Shown here one piece after another: positions 45,916 to 54,115 of a stretch of 64,000 nt of DNA. The stretch's first letter is position 1; the number at the start of each line of letters is the position of its first letter. The position numbers and the translations under genes are program-made. The DNA is from Anaerolineales bacterium (GTDB taxonomy: Bacteria > Chloroflexota > Anaerolineae > Anaerolineales > UBA11579): NCBI GenBank assembly GCA_016932165.1, contig JAFGDK010000012.1, positions 1-64,000 on the forward strand, read 5' to 3'. A model generated the notes under the pieces. It did no database searches. It saw only the letters and a program-made list of their open reading frames with translations, and was not told the origin of the DNA.

Positions 45916-47099
45916 TCCACCGCGCCGTTCAGCACTGCCACCGCTGAAGCGCTGACCAAAGCTACACCCTGCATCAAGGCTTGCTCATCGAAGTCAAATT
46001 TTGGGTGGTGGTGACCGTACACCAGGTTCTTTTCTTCATTCTTCGAGCCAACGAAGATATAACAGCCGGGGATATCATCCATCAGATAGGCCATATCCTC
46101 AGATCCCATGGTCCTCAGACCTGAGAGATCCTCCGTCTCCGGCAGGATCTCATTGCGGATGCCATTGATCAGTTCTGCCAGGCGGGGATCATTGATCACA
46201 GCCGGGGTGACATCTTCGATCTTGATCTCAGCTGTACACTGCATAGATTCGGCAATTCCTCGAATGATCTCATCCACACGACGGAGTACCATCTCGCGGA
46301 TTTCTGGCAGATAAGTGCGAATGGTGCCTTTCAGCGATACCTCGGGTGGGATTACATTGAAAGCAGTTCCCCCATTGATCGCGGTAACACTGATCACGGC
46401 TGTCTCCAGCGGGTCCACATTGCGGGAGACCACTGATTGAAGGGCAGTGATGATCTGAGACGCGGCCAGGATTGGGTCCTTTCCCAGATGCGGGGAAGCG
46501 CCATGGGCTCCCTTGCCAGAAATGGTCACAGAGAACATTTCAGAGGCAGCCATCATCGGGCCAGCGGTGGCCGCAATTTTGCCGACCAGTTGATCATTCC
46601 AGACGTGCATACCGATTGAAAAATCTGGCTTGGGGTTTGTGAGTACACCGTCCTTCACCATTTCACGCGCACCGCCGAGACCTTCCTCAGCTGGCTGGAA
46701 GACAAGTTTTGCGGTACCCGAAAACTGATCCCGATGTTTGTGTAGTATTTTGGCCACACTCAAGCCTACGGCAGTGTGCCCATCATGACCGCAAGCATGC
46801 ATCACGCCAGGTGTTTGGGAGGCATAAGCTGCACCTGTTTCTTCATGAATGGGGAGCGCATCCATATCAAAACGCAGGAGAACCACTGGCCCCGGAGCCC
46901 TGCCTTCAATGATCCCCACGACCCCGGTCTTCCCAACGCCAGTGGTGACCTCAATACCGAGTTCGTTCAGTTCACCAGCCACGATCCCGGCTGTACGCAC
47001 TTCCTCAAAACCCAGTTCTGGGTGCATATGAAAGTCGCGCCGCAGTTTTAGGGTATAGGGAAACAATTTCTCAGCTTCTGCGTAGAAATCAATTGGCAT
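45912..47099 (-). CDS. M20D-family amidohydrolase
   Basis: A 395-residue metal-dependent amidohydrolase related to N-acyl-amino-acid and indole-acetyl-amino-acid hydrolases. Metal ligands are in GVMHACGHDGHTA (Cys and His residues), FQPAEEG (Glu) and GMHVWN (His); the dimerisation domain lies in the middle (about 180-300), and YGHHHPKFDFDE near the end carries another metal histidine. It probably cleaves an acyl or aryl group from an amino acid in the cytoplasm. A GGAG site precedes the ATG. It follows the PSP1 gene by 35 bases and overlaps the BtuF-like gene. The natural substrate is not known. Confidence 0.9.
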   Translation of the reverse strand: MPIDFYAEAEKLFPYTLKLRRDFHMHPELGFEEVRTAGIVAGELNELGIEVTTGVGKTGVVGIIEGRAPGPVVLLRFDMDALPIHEETGAAYASQTPGVMHACGHDGHTAVGLSVAKILHKHRDQFSGTAKLVFQPAEEGLGGAREMVKDGVLTNPKPDFSIGMHVWNDQLVGKIAATAGPMMAASEMFSVTISGKGAHGASPHLGKDPILAASQIITALQSVVSRNVDPLETAVISVTAINGGTAFNVIPPEVSLKGTIRTYLPEIREMVLRRVDEIIRGIAESMQCTAEIKIEDVTPAVINDPRLAELINGIRNEILPETEDLSGLRTMGSEDMAYLMDDIPGCYIFVGSKNEEKNLVYGHHHPKFDFDEQALMQGVALVSASAVAVLNGAVE

Positions 47100-47134
47100 C
47101 TATTTCTCCACACTCATTCTCAGTCAGTATTTTC

Positions 47135-48052
47135 TCAGGGTTTTTGCGGTGATTTGTTGCAGTCGCAATCACCGTTCTCATGTTTATCGCAGGGCGCTTC
47201 AGCCTTTCGGCGCAGAGCCTCCAATTCATCCCAGGGTTCAATCTCATCCTTATCAAACTCCAACCGCCGGCGTTCCTCGCCCTCAATCAGAACCACCACC
47301 ACATCCCGCAAAGGATAAGCATCAATTACCTTGCCTTCCCCTTCAGGTGTGATCACCCGCTTATTGCGCTTGGGCAAATGTTTGCGCGCTTCTACATACT
47401 GTTCATATTCGTAAATTAAACAACAGCGCAAGCGTCCACACATCCCAGTGATCTCAGACGGGTCTAACGAAATCCCCTGGGCCTTGGCCATGCGGATCGA
47501 AATCGGGCTGAATTCAGTCAGGAAAGTTGAGCAGCAGCGCATTTCGATGCCGCAAGCCCCCATCCCGCCAATCATTTTGGCGACATCTCTGGGACCAATC
47601 CGCCGGAAATCGATTTCGGTTTTGGGGAACTGCTCCTGAACGATTTTTTTAAGCGGGTTCAGGTTGGGCACTTCCTGATCTTCGATATTGAAAAGCACGG
47701 TAATGGTTTTAGAATCAAAACTGATCTCAGCAGAGGCCAGCTTGAGACCTGAATACCCCAGCTCAGCAGATTTTGCGCGCAGCTCGATCAGCAAAGCGAG
47801 TTCCTGCTGGGCCAGAGATTGGCGGAGAAGCAAATCAGCAGCGGTCGCTTTGCGCTCGATCCGCTTCCAGGAACCGCGCTCGGGCGCAGGTGGATCAGCG
47901 ACAAAGCCCATCACCTGCCCCATCTGTTGGCCGCGGCTGGTGCGCACAACTGCGAAATCGCCAGGTTTTAAGTCGGCAACTTCACCGGCATCAAAATGGT
48001 ACAGCTTACCCACCTTCTGAAAGCGAATCCCTATAATCGTTTTATCTGTCAT
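47135..48052 (-). CDS. PSP1-domain protein (YaaT/RicT-like)
   Basis: A 305-residue protein of the PSP1/YaaT family. The cysteine-rich core is visible: GACGIEMRCCSTF at about 165-180 and MCGRLRCCLIYEYEQY near 205-220. In Bacillus subtilis the homologue (RicT) is part of an Fe-S-containing complex that affects RNase Y and phosphorelay; whether this protein does the same is unknown. A Cys-rich tail (CDKHENGDCDCNK) is present and could bind metal. It lies 9 bases after the Mrp-like gene, an arrangement that fits a shared link to iron-sulfur chemistry. Confidence 0.88.
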   Translation of the reverse strand: MTDKTIIGIRFQKVGKLYHFDAGEVADLKPGDFAVVRTSRGQQMGQVMGFVADPPAPERGSWKRIERKATAADLLLRQSLAQQELALLIELRAKSAELGYSGLKLASAEISFDSKTITVLFNIEDQEVPNLNPLKKIVQEQFPKTEIDFRRIGPRDVAKMIGGMGACGIEMRCCSTFLTEFSPISIRMAKAQGISLDPSEITGMCGRLRCCLIYEYEQYVEARKHLPKRNKRVITPEGEGKVIDAYPLRDVVVVLIEGEERRRLEFDKDEIEPWDELEALRRKAEAPCDKHENGDCDCNKSPQKP

Positions 48053-48061
48053 TACAACTCA

Positions 48062-49141
48062 CTAGGAGATGCTGATATTTAAAGCATCCGCTTTGCTGCC
48101 AAGCGCAAAAAGACTGATCTCCTGGGCAGTTTTGAGGGCAATCCTGTTCATCTCTGCAGCAACTTTCGATTCAGGGTGCGCCACCACAATTGGGCTGCCG
48201 CTGTCACCGCCCTCACGGACTGCTGGATCCAGAGGAACCTGGCCAAGGAAATTAACACCAGCAGACTGAGCCATTTTCTTTCCACCTCCACTGCCAAACA
48301 CATCCAATGTCTGTCCATCCGGCAGCTCAAGGTAGCTCATATTCTCAACAACACCCACAATCGGGATATCCATCTGACGGAACATCTCCAGACCACGCCG
48401 GGCATCCTCCACGGAAACGGCTTGCGGCAGAGTGACAATGACACCACCGGTAACTGAGATGGTTTGCACCAGGCTGAGCTGGGCATCACCGGTTCCAGGG
48501 GGCAGGTCAACGATCAGGTAATCCAAATCTCCCCATGAAACATCTTTGATAAACTGTTGGATGGCACTGTGAAGCATAGGCCCACGCCAGACAATCGGTT
48601 GGTCGGGTTTCACCATGAAGCCGATCGATATCATTTTCACGCCGTAGGTTTCAGCAGGGATGATATATTCCCGGCTCTCCTGGGGCGGCAGATTCACCAC
48701 CCCCATCATGGTGGGGATATTAGGGCCGTAGACATCTGCGTCCATTAAACCCACTTTCGCGCCTAAATTGGCAAGCGTAACTGCCAGATTGACAGAAACA
48801 GTGGATTTTCCTACCCCCCCCTTCCCAGATGCAACTGCGATCACGGTTTTAATCTTAGATTGGCCGGTATCCTTGAGGCGCATATCCTGGGGCACCTCAA
48901 CAAGGGTGTTGATCTCAACATCAGCCACCCCATCCAAACTTTGCAGCCTGCGGGAGATCTCTGCCTTCAGGTCTGCCAGACCGGGATGCTCAAAGATCAC
49001 AGAGACCAATGTCAGGGCGATTTTCCCTTCCCTGATCTCAATATCCCGGATTAAGTTGTTTTCCTGATAGCCAAACCCCATCAAGGGGTCAGATACGTCC
49101 TGCAAAGCTTGCTGAACGACTTCCAGATTCAATTTATTCAT
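48062..49141 (-). CDS. Mrp/ApbC-like P-loop ATPase without cysteines
   Basis: A 359-residue protein of the Mrp/NBP35 family: an N-terminal MIP18 (DUF59) domain at about 1-85, then a MinD-like ATPase with GKGGVGKST at 106-114, DADVYGPN, and the PPGTGDAQL motif. Family members usually carry iron-sulfur clusters on a CPxC pair after ENMSY. Here that region reads ENMSYLELPDGQTL, and I find no cysteine anywhere in the protein. So it cannot hold a cluster in the usual way, although the ATPase motifs are intact. GAGGTGAT precedes the ATG. The neighbour upstream encodes a small four-cysteine protein. Confidence 0.9.
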   Translation of the reverse strand: MNKLNLEVVQQALQDVSDPLMGFGYQENNLIRDIEIREGKIALTLVSVIFEHPGLADLKAEISRRLQSLDGVADVEINTLVEVPQDMRLKDTGQSKIKTVIAVASGKGGVGKSTVSVNLAVTLANLGAKVGLMDADVYGPNIPTMMGVVNLPPQESREYIIPAETYGVKMISIGFMVKPDQPIVWRGPMLHSAIQQFIKDVSWGDLDYLIVDLPPGTGDAQLSLVQTISVTGGVIVTLPQAVSVEDARRGLEMFRQMDIPIVGVVENMSYLELPDGQTLDVFGSGGGKKMAQSAGVNFLGQVPLDPAVREGGDSGSPIVVAHPESKVAAEMNRIALKTAQEISLFALGSKADALNISIS

Positions 49142-49157
49142 TGAAGATCACCTCAAA

Positions 49158-49493
49158 TTATCCTTCTGATTTATATCTTGCTTCCACTACCCTCGTGATC
49201 TCTTTCCTTGCCCTGACATACAACCCGTTTAGCTGCTTCTCGCTTCCCCGGTAACGGCGGACATTCAGGATTGAACACTGGGTGCAGCCGCGCATCGCCC
49301 TGAAAGAATCCGAATTGCAGCTCAGGCAGCCATTCAGCTTGGTCATCATCAAAACCATCGCCAGATGATCAGGATCTTTTTCAGGCAAATCAATGACGAC
49401 TTTCAACAAGTCATCAAATTCATCTCCCCGAATGCCAATAAGATCTTTGAGCACACGGGAGGGGAAAAGCAGCTCAGTATCGTTGTTGTACAT
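49158..49493 (-). CDS. Unrecognised small protein with CX2C-X10-CX2C
   Basis: A 111-residue protein I do not recognise. It has a mostly helical, acidic first half, then four cysteines at GCLSC and GCTQC, ten residues apart, and a basic C-terminus. The four cysteines could bind zinc or an iron-sulfur cluster. The ATG lies just after the T-tract of a terminator, with GGAG inside the hairpin arm 12 bases upstream. It is 16 bases before the cysteine-free Mrp-like gene, so a joint role, for example supplying metal ligands to it, is possible but unproven. Confidence 0.7.
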   Translation of the reverse strand: MYNNDTELLFPSRVLKDLIGIRGDEFDDLLKVVIDLPEKDPDHLAMVLMMTKLNGCLSCNSDSFRAMRGCTQCSILNVRRYRGSEKQLNGLYVRARKEITRVVEARYKSEG

Positions 49494-49495
49494 AG

Positions 49496-49535
49496 AAAAA
49501 TTTAACTCCAGCGGGAGTATTATACCCGCTGGAGT
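49496..49535 (-). terminator. Rho-independent terminator after nuoI
   Basis: An 11-bp perfect stem, ACTCCAGCGGG at 49505-49515 with CCCGCTGGAGT at 49525-49535, and a 9-base loop, followed on the - strand by TAAATTTTT (T-tract 49496-49500). It follows the nuoI stop by about 20 bases and lies immediately before the start of the next gene on the same strand. Confidence 0.8.
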
Positions 49536-49546
49536 GGATTAATCAA
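49519..49546 (-). promoter_or_regulatory. Candidate promoter inside the terminator hairpin
   Basis: On the - strand TTGATT (49541-49546) and TATAAT (49519-49524) are separated by 16 bases; the TATAAT is exactly in the loop of the terminator. Transcripts from here would start in the loop or right arm, lack the left arm, and leave the GGAG ribosome-binding site of the next gene unpaired. Confidence 0.55.
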
Positions 49547-49555
49547 ACCGTGATC

Positions 49556-50218
49556 TCAGTCTGCTTGAGCAGATTTTGACGCCCGTTCAGCTTTTGTTTT
49601 GGCGGCTGCGGCTTTTTTGGCTTCTTTCTCAAGCCTGACCGCCTCTTCACGCTCGAAATAGGTGGGCCTGATCTTGGCATAGTAAGAAGCTGGTTTCATC
49701 AGACGTTCTTTGTTAAACAGGTGTGCTTTAGTGCGGTCATAGGAGGCCAGTTCGTAATCATGGTCCATCTTAATCGCATCAAAGGGACAGAACTCAGCGC
49801 AAAAACCACAATTCATGCAGATATCGATGTCGATGTAAAACTCTGCCGGCTCGGGAATCGGGCGGCCAGTCTTCTCATCGATGGTCTGCACAATCCAGAT
49901 ACATTGCGGTGGGCATACCTTCGAGCAAATACCGCAACTCGTGCAGCGGATCATATCGGTGCCATCTTCATGAGTATCATAGACCAAAAAGGGGATGAAG
50001 CGGAATTCTTCCTGTGGGGGGAGTTTCTCATCCGGGTATTGAACTGTGAAGATCCCTTTCACATCCTTGCTGCGGCGGTATTCAATCGATTCCTGAGTCA
50101 TATAACGCTTGCCCAGCATGCGAATATCGTCCAGATAGGTATCAATGAAGTGACGCATGGTCACCAGAGCGCCTTTGATTATTCCTGTACCGTACAGATT
50201 GTTTTTCTCTTTATTCAC
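49556..50218 (-). CDS. nuoI: NADH-quinone oxidoreductase subunit I (two 4Fe-4S ferredoxin)
   Basis: A 220-residue complex I subunit with two 4Fe-4S motifs, CTSCGICSKVCPPQC and CMNCGFCAEFCPFDA, which carry electrons toward quinone in the membrane-facing arm. The N-terminal part matches NuoI; the C-terminal 25 residues form an Ala/Lys-rich extension not typical of the family. The start is GTG with AAGGGAG upstream. It follows nuoCD by 18 bases. NuoH, the membrane partner usually next to it, is not in this window. Interaction with ferredoxin as electron donor is possible, since no NADH-oxidising nuoEFG genes are present here. Confidence 0.93.
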   Translation of the reverse strand: MNKEKNNLYGTGIIKGALVTMRHFIDTYLDDIRMLGKRYMTQESIEYRRSKDVKGIFTVQYPDEKLPPQEEFRFIPFLVYDTHEDGTDMIRCTSCGICSKVCPPQCIWIVQTIDEKTGRPIPEPAEFYIDIDICMNCGFCAEFCPFDAIKMDHDYELASYDRTKAHLFNKERLMKPASYYAKIRPTYFEREEAVRLEKEAKKAAAAKTKAERASKSAQAD

Positions 50219-50236
50219 GTGGTCATCTCCCTTGAA

Positions 50237-51982
50237 CTAGCGGTCCACTTCACCAAGAACAATATCCAGCGAACCGAGAATGGCGAAGACATCCGCGATC
50301 TTCAATCCCAGGCTCATTTTCTCCAACGAGGTCAGGTTGATGAAGGAAGGAGAACGGACATGGTAGCGGAAGGGGTTGGCTGTCCCATCCGAGACCAGAT
50401 AAAACCCAAGTTCACCTTTTGGCGCTTCAGCCCGCCCATACGCTTCCCCGGCGGGGACGCGCACGTTATAGGGATTCTTTAGCAGAACCGGTCCTTCGGG
50501 GATGGTCTTAAGCGCTTGCTGCAAAATACGGAGAGACTGGCGCACCTCATCCAGGCGGATAACATAGCGATCGTAGGTATCTCCGTGATAGCGGACAGCC
50601 ACATCAAAATCAAACTGGTCGTAAATGCCATACGGCTCTGCCCGTCGAATATCATAGGGCACACCAGAAGCACGCAGCACCGGGCCAGAAGCCCCATAGG
50701 CTATCGCCTCCTCAGGGCTGAGAATCCCGACACCCTCGGTGCGTTCACGGATGATTTCATTCTCTGAAAGATAAATATCCAATTCATCTATCTTGCGCGG
50801 CAGGCGCTCATAAACCAGACCCTTCAATTTAGCCATTGCATCTTCGGGTATATCCCGGGAGACCCCGCCGAAGCGGTAGTAATTGCACATCATACGGGAG
50901 CCGGCTGTGGCTTCAAAAATATCCAAGATCAATTCGCGTTCGATCATGGCGTATAGTGCCGGGGTAAAGAAAGCGCCCAAGTCGTTGAGCAGGAAGCCGA
51001 TTGCCCAGGTGTGGTTGACAATCCGAGTAAGCTCAGACATGATCACGCGCAGATATTCAGCCCGTTCAGGGATCTGGACTCGCGGCCCCATCAACTTTTC
51101 AACTGCAACCACGTAGGCAAAGTTATTGGCCATTGAGGAGATATAATCCAACCGATCTGTGAAAGGGATATTTCCCAGATACGTGTTTCGTTCACCAATT
51201 TTTTCGTGGTTGCGGTGCAGGTAGCCCATCACAGGTTTGAGCGCCATAACCGTTTCGCCATCCAGAATGGCTGCCATGCGGAAAACACCGTGAGTAGAGG
51301 GATGCTGCGGCCCGAAGTTGACCATCACCGGCTCAGTATTCAGTTCGCGCTGATCCTCAGGGAGGAAATTCTTCATCCCAGAATAGAGCAGGTTTTCCAC
51401 GCTGGGGTCATATTCCTCGAATGGTTTCAGATTATCAGGATAAACCACATTCTTCTTGTAGGGAGTGGCATCCTCAGCGCGGGTGATGTGCCCTTCCGGC
51501 CAGCGGTTGGTAAAGGGCTTTTTCTCAGCCGTGAAATATGCCTCTTTGTAATCCTTGCGCAGGGGGAAGCCTTCAAAACCGTCCCAGAGCAGCACCCGGC
51601 GCAGATCGGGGTGGCCGGTGAACTCCACGCCAAACATATCGTAGACCTCACGCTCCTGCAGCTCCATACTGGGGAACTCATGCATCAGGGTCGGAACAAC
51701 GGCTTTTTCACGGGAGACCTGGGTGCTGAGGGTCAGATTCGTCCCTCCCGTAGATTTGAAGAAGTGATAGACAACTTCTATCTTGTGATCATCAATGTAA
51801 TCCGCAGCAGTCACAGAGGAAAGATAGTCGTACCCGAGTTCATCACGCAAGGCGACCACCACTTTGACCAGCGCTTTCGGCTCAACCATGAAGCCCTCAT
51901 AACCTACGCGTTCATCCGCTTTCACTTGATCCGGGAACAGGCTGATCAAATCTACCGGGGCAGCAGCAATTTGTTCACTCAT
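50237..51982 (-). CDS. nuoCD: NADH-quinone oxidoreductase fused subunits C and D
   Basis: A 581-residue fusion: NuoC-like domain at about 1-175 ([20 protein letters not shown]) and NuoD-like domain from about 200 ([39 protein letters not shown]). The NuoD part lines the quinone site and derives from the [NiFe]-hydrogenase large subunit. The fusion of C and D is known from several bacterial groups, including gammaproteobacteria. AAGGAGT precedes the ATG. It lies 3 bases after nuoB and 18 before nuoI, so the three form one transcript with iscX. Confidence 0.95.
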   Translation of the reverse strand: MSEQIAAAPVDLISLFPDQVKADERVGYEGFMVEPKALVKVVVALRDELGYDYLSSVTAADYIDDHKIEVVYHFFKSTGGTNLTLSTQVSREKAVVPTLMHEFPSMELQEREVYDMFGVEFTGHPDLRRVLLWDGFEGFPLRKDYKEAYFTAEKKPFTNRWPEGHITRAEDATPYKKNVVYPDNLKPFEEYDPSVENLLYSGMKNFLPEDQRELNTEPVMVNFGPQHPSTHGVFRMAAILDGETVMALKPVMGYLHRNHEKIGERNTYLGNIPFTDRLDYISSMANNFAYVVAVEKLMGPRVQIPERAEYLRVIMSELTRIVNHTWAIGFLLNDLGAFFTPALYAMIERELILDIFEATAGSRMMCNYYRFGGVSRDIPEDAMAKLKGLVYERLPRKIDELDIYLSENEIIRERTEGVGILSPEEAIAYGASGPVLRASGVPYDIRRAEPYGIYDQFDFDVAVRYHGDTYDRYVIRLDEVRQSLRILQQALKTIPEGPVLLKNPYNVRVPAGEAYGRAEAPKGELGFYLVSDGTANPFRYHVRSPSFINLTSLEKMSLGLKIADVFAILGSLDIVLGEVDR

Positions 51983-51985
51983 AGA

Positions 51986-52621
51986 TCACTCCTTCGCCTT
52001 TCCATTTGCAGAAAAATCCCGCGGGTCCATCAAATCTGGCCCCAAAACAGGCATTGGGATCGGGTCTCCGCGATTTTCTTTGTCATACCAAGATACCTCT
52101 TTGATCGATTGAGAATCAATCTTTTCCTGCAGTTTCATCAGGCCGTGGATCAATGCCTGCGGTGTGGGGGGACAGCCGGGGACATACACATCCACCGGCA
52201 GGAACTTATCAATCCCCGAAACCACATTGTAGCCTTCTTTGAACGGACCGCCGCCTGAGGCACACGCGCCCATGGCAAGCACGTATTTCGGTTCCGGCAT
52301 CTGGTTGTACAAACGGATGATCTGCGGCAGCATCTTCTTGGTGACTGTGCCAGAGATGATCAGCAAGTCCGCCTGACGGGGACTGGCCCGCATGACTTCC
52401 ATCCCAAAGCGGGAGAAATCGTAGCGGGACGAAGCCGTGGCAATCATCTCAATTGCGCAGCAGGCCAACCCAAAGAACACCGGCCAGACTGAATTTCGCC
52501 GGCCCCAGTTGTAGGCTTTATCAATAAAGCTTTGGGAAGCCAGCTCCCCCATTGAGGTAACAGCCACCTGGTTAAGCAGTTCTTCAGGCACTTCTACAGG
52601 TTTGTTCTCATCGTTCATCAT
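51986..52621 (-). CDS. nuoB: NADH-quinone oxidoreductase subunit B
   Basis: A 211-residue complex I subunit carrying cluster N2. The four cluster cysteines are visible in [17 protein letters not shown] and VPGCPPTPQ, and the GTVTKKM motif is present. It passes electrons to quinone together with NuoD. The start ATG overlaps the iscX stop by 4 bases and has GAGGAG upstream. The N-terminal 30 residues are a charged extension of variable type. Only the connecting module (B, CD, I) is here; A, E-H and J-N must be encoded elsewhere if the complex is complete. Confidence 0.95.
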   Translation of the reverse strand: MMNDENKPVEVPEELLNQVAVTSMGELASQSFIDKAYNWGRRNSVWPVFFGLACCAIEMIATASSRYDFSRFGMEVMRASPRQADLLIISGTVTKKMLPQIIRLYNQMPEPKYVLAMGACASGGGPFKEGYNVVSGIDKFLPVDVYVPGCPPTPQALIHGLMKLQEKIDSQSIKEVSWYDKENRGDPIPMPVLGPDLMDPRDFSANGKAKE

Positions 52622-52821
52622 AACTCCTCATACCATTCCTGGAAGATAGCCAGCAGAATTCCATCATTTGCCAGCTCCAGATCATCCTCAAACTCTGGCA
52701 ATGCGATCACCCAATCGTAGATCATTTGAAGAGAAACATTTTCCAACGTCTCTTGCGGGTACCGGACTTTCAAAGCCAAAGCAATTTCGTACACAGAATC
52801 CCAGCAATATCGCTTTGACAT
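52618..52821 (-). CDS. iscX: IscX-like iron-sulfur assembly protein
   Basis: A 67-residue acidic protein matching the IscX family: it starts MSKRYCWDS, has [13 protein letters not shown], the helix-turn [15 protein letters not shown] and the ending [10 protein letters not shown]. In E. coli IscX binds the cysteine desulfurase IscS and iron and tunes cluster assembly. I start at the ATG at 52821; the TTG at 52845 would lie inside the promoter. The predicted transcription start is within a few bases of this ATG, so the mRNA should be leaderless. It heads the iscX-nuoB-nuoCD-nuoI operon and is divergent from a SufR-like gene. An isc operon is not nearby. Confidence 0.85.
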   Translation of the reverse strand: MSKRYCWDSVYEIALALKVRYPQETLENVSLQMIYDWVIALPEFEDDLELANDGILLAIFQEWYEEL

Positions 52822-52830
52822 AACTCGGAT

Positions 52831-52859
52831 ATTATACAATCCCAATCAAATGTGGTCAA
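52831..52859 (-). promoter_or_regulatory. Promoter of the iscX-nuoBCDI operon
   Basis: On the - strand TTGACC (52854-52859) and TATAAT (52831-52836) are separated by exactly 17 bases, a near-consensus sigma70-type promoter. The expected start near 52824 lies about 3 bases before the iscX ATG. Confidence 0.8.
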
Positions 52860-52884
52860 TCGAGGGAATTAAGAAAAAAAATAT

Positions 52885-52913
52885 TTGCTTATTTAGCCTA
52901 AAATGGATATACT
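52885..52913 (+). promoter_or_regulatory. Promoter of the SufR-like gene
   Basis: TTGCTT (52885-52890) and TATACT (52908-52913) are separated by 17 bases. The expected transcription start falls on or next to the ATG at 52920, so this mRNA also should be leaderless. It is divergent from the iscX promoter, with about 25 bases between the two -35 elements. Confidence 0.7.
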
Positions 52914-52919
52914 GACGAT

Positions 52920-53528
52920 ATGCAAAAGACCCGGGAACGAATTCTCCAATATCTGGAGACCCATTACCAGACCACTGCGACGGAACTCAGCCTGACATTC
53001 AACCTCACCCAGGCGAATATCCGCCACCATCTGAATATCCTCCAGGAACGCGGCGTGATTGAACTGGTCGGCCAAACTGCCGCCGATGGGCGCGGCAGGC
53101 CGTCTCTGGTTTACATGCTTTCCAAGGAAGCCCAAGAAAACGCCCTGGACGAACTCGCCAGCGCCTTGCTGCTGGAAAGCCTTTCAGGAAAGTCTGCCAG
53201 CCAAAAAGAAAAATTTCTATCCAGTGCTGCCCAGCAGCTGGCCGGATTTACCGCGGATTTCTCAAATTCCGTTACAATACGATTGGGGCAAACTGTGAAC
53301 CGCCTGAATGATCTAAATTACAAAGCCCATTGGGAAGCACACGCCAAATCTCCCCATATTCTGATCGGCAGGTGTCCGTACGCCCCGATCATCAACCGGC
53401 ATCCAGAATTATGCCTGATGGATAAGGAACTGATTAATAATCTTACCGGGCTGGAATTCACACAGGTGGAGAAGATGAGCCGGCGGCAATCTGGTCCGGC
53501 AACCTGCCGGTTTTGCCTGAAGCAGTAA
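52920..53528 (+). CDS. SufR-like iron-sulfur responsive transcriptional regulator
   Basis: A 202-residue regulator of the SufR/COG2345 type. The N-terminal winged helix (about 1-70; TATELSLTFNLTQANIRHHL, then GRGRPSLVYML) is followed by a helical dimer part and a C-terminal ligand domain. Cysteines C152, C165, C196 and C199 are placed like the cluster ligands of SufR; the spacing C152-x12-C165 is that of SufR, the rest differs. SufR represses iron-sulfur genes when its cluster is bound. Here it is divergent from iscX and the complex I genes, so it may control them and itself. It has no ribosome-binding site, in line with a leaderless mRNA. Confidence 0.82.
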   Translation: MQKTRERILQYLETHYQTTATELSLTFNLTQANIRHHLNILQERGVIELVGQTAADGRGRPSLVYMLSKEAQENALDELASALLLESLSGKSASQKEKFLSSAAQQLAGFTADFSNSVTIRLGQTVNRLNDLNYKAHWEAHAKSPHILIGRCPYAPIINRHPELCLMDKELINNLTGLEFTQVEKMSRRQSGPATCRFCLKQ

Positions 53529-53548
53529 ACCGAGGAGACTTTGACCGA

Positions 53549-54115
53549 ATGGATTCTATTGCTGAGTTTTACATTGTAGTTGACATTGAAGCTGCAGGAC
53601 CAGTTCCAGGCAGTTTTGCCATGCTGTCACTAGGGGCGGCAACCCTTACCCACCCTAGAGAGACTTTTTACATCGAACTTCAGCCTGATTCAGAGAATTT
53701 CCTGCCGGATGCCCTCTCGATCAGCGGTCTATCCATGCAAGACCTTTCCATGACCGGCACGCCCCCCAAAGAGGCCATGCAGCAATTTGCTGATTGGGTC
53801 GAAATGGTCAGTCCGGGGGGACAAAAGCCGGTATTCACTGCGTTCAACGCCCCGTTCGACTGGATGTTTATCAGCGAATATTTCCACCGATATTTAGGCT
53901 ATAATCCTTTTGGGCATAAAGCACTTGATATCAAAGCGCTTTTCATGGGATTACACAAAGTTCCCTTCTCTGATACTTCCCACCGCAAGATTTGCCAGCA
54001 CTACAACCTGCAGTCCTCCCTATCTCATCACGCTCTTGAAGACGCCGTGCAGGAAGCTGATCTGTTACAAAAAATATTGGATGAAATCAAACAAGAAAGA
54101 GAGGAAAAGAAATGA
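53549..54115 (+). CDS. DEDDh-family 3'-5' exonuclease
   Basis: A 188-residue exonuclease of the DnaQ/RNase T fold. The catalytic residues are D12 and E14 (VVDIEAAGP), D104 (NAPFDW), and H160 and D165 (HHALEDA). It degrades DNA or RNA from the 3' end with two metal ions. The start ATG at 53549 has GAGGAG 11 bases upstream; a longer frame reaches back over the regulator's last codons. It overlaps the next gene by 4 bases (ATGA), so the exonuclease and the unrecognised nucleotidyltransferase-like protein are probably made together. Confidence 0.88.
   Translation: MDSIAEFYIVVDIEAAGPVPGSFAMLSLGAATLTHPRETFYIELQPDSENFLPDALSISGLSMQDLSMTGTPPKEAMQQFADWVEMVSPGGQKPVFTAFNAPFDWMFISEYFHRYLGYNPFGHKALDIKALFMGLHKVPFSDTSHRKICQHYNLQSSLSHHALEDAVQEADLLQKILDEIKQEREEKK

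Noticed and set aside
51206-52258. Open frame of 350 codons on the + strand
   Set aside because: It is antisense to nuoCD and nuoB, which are certain genes; it has no ribosome-binding site or known domain.
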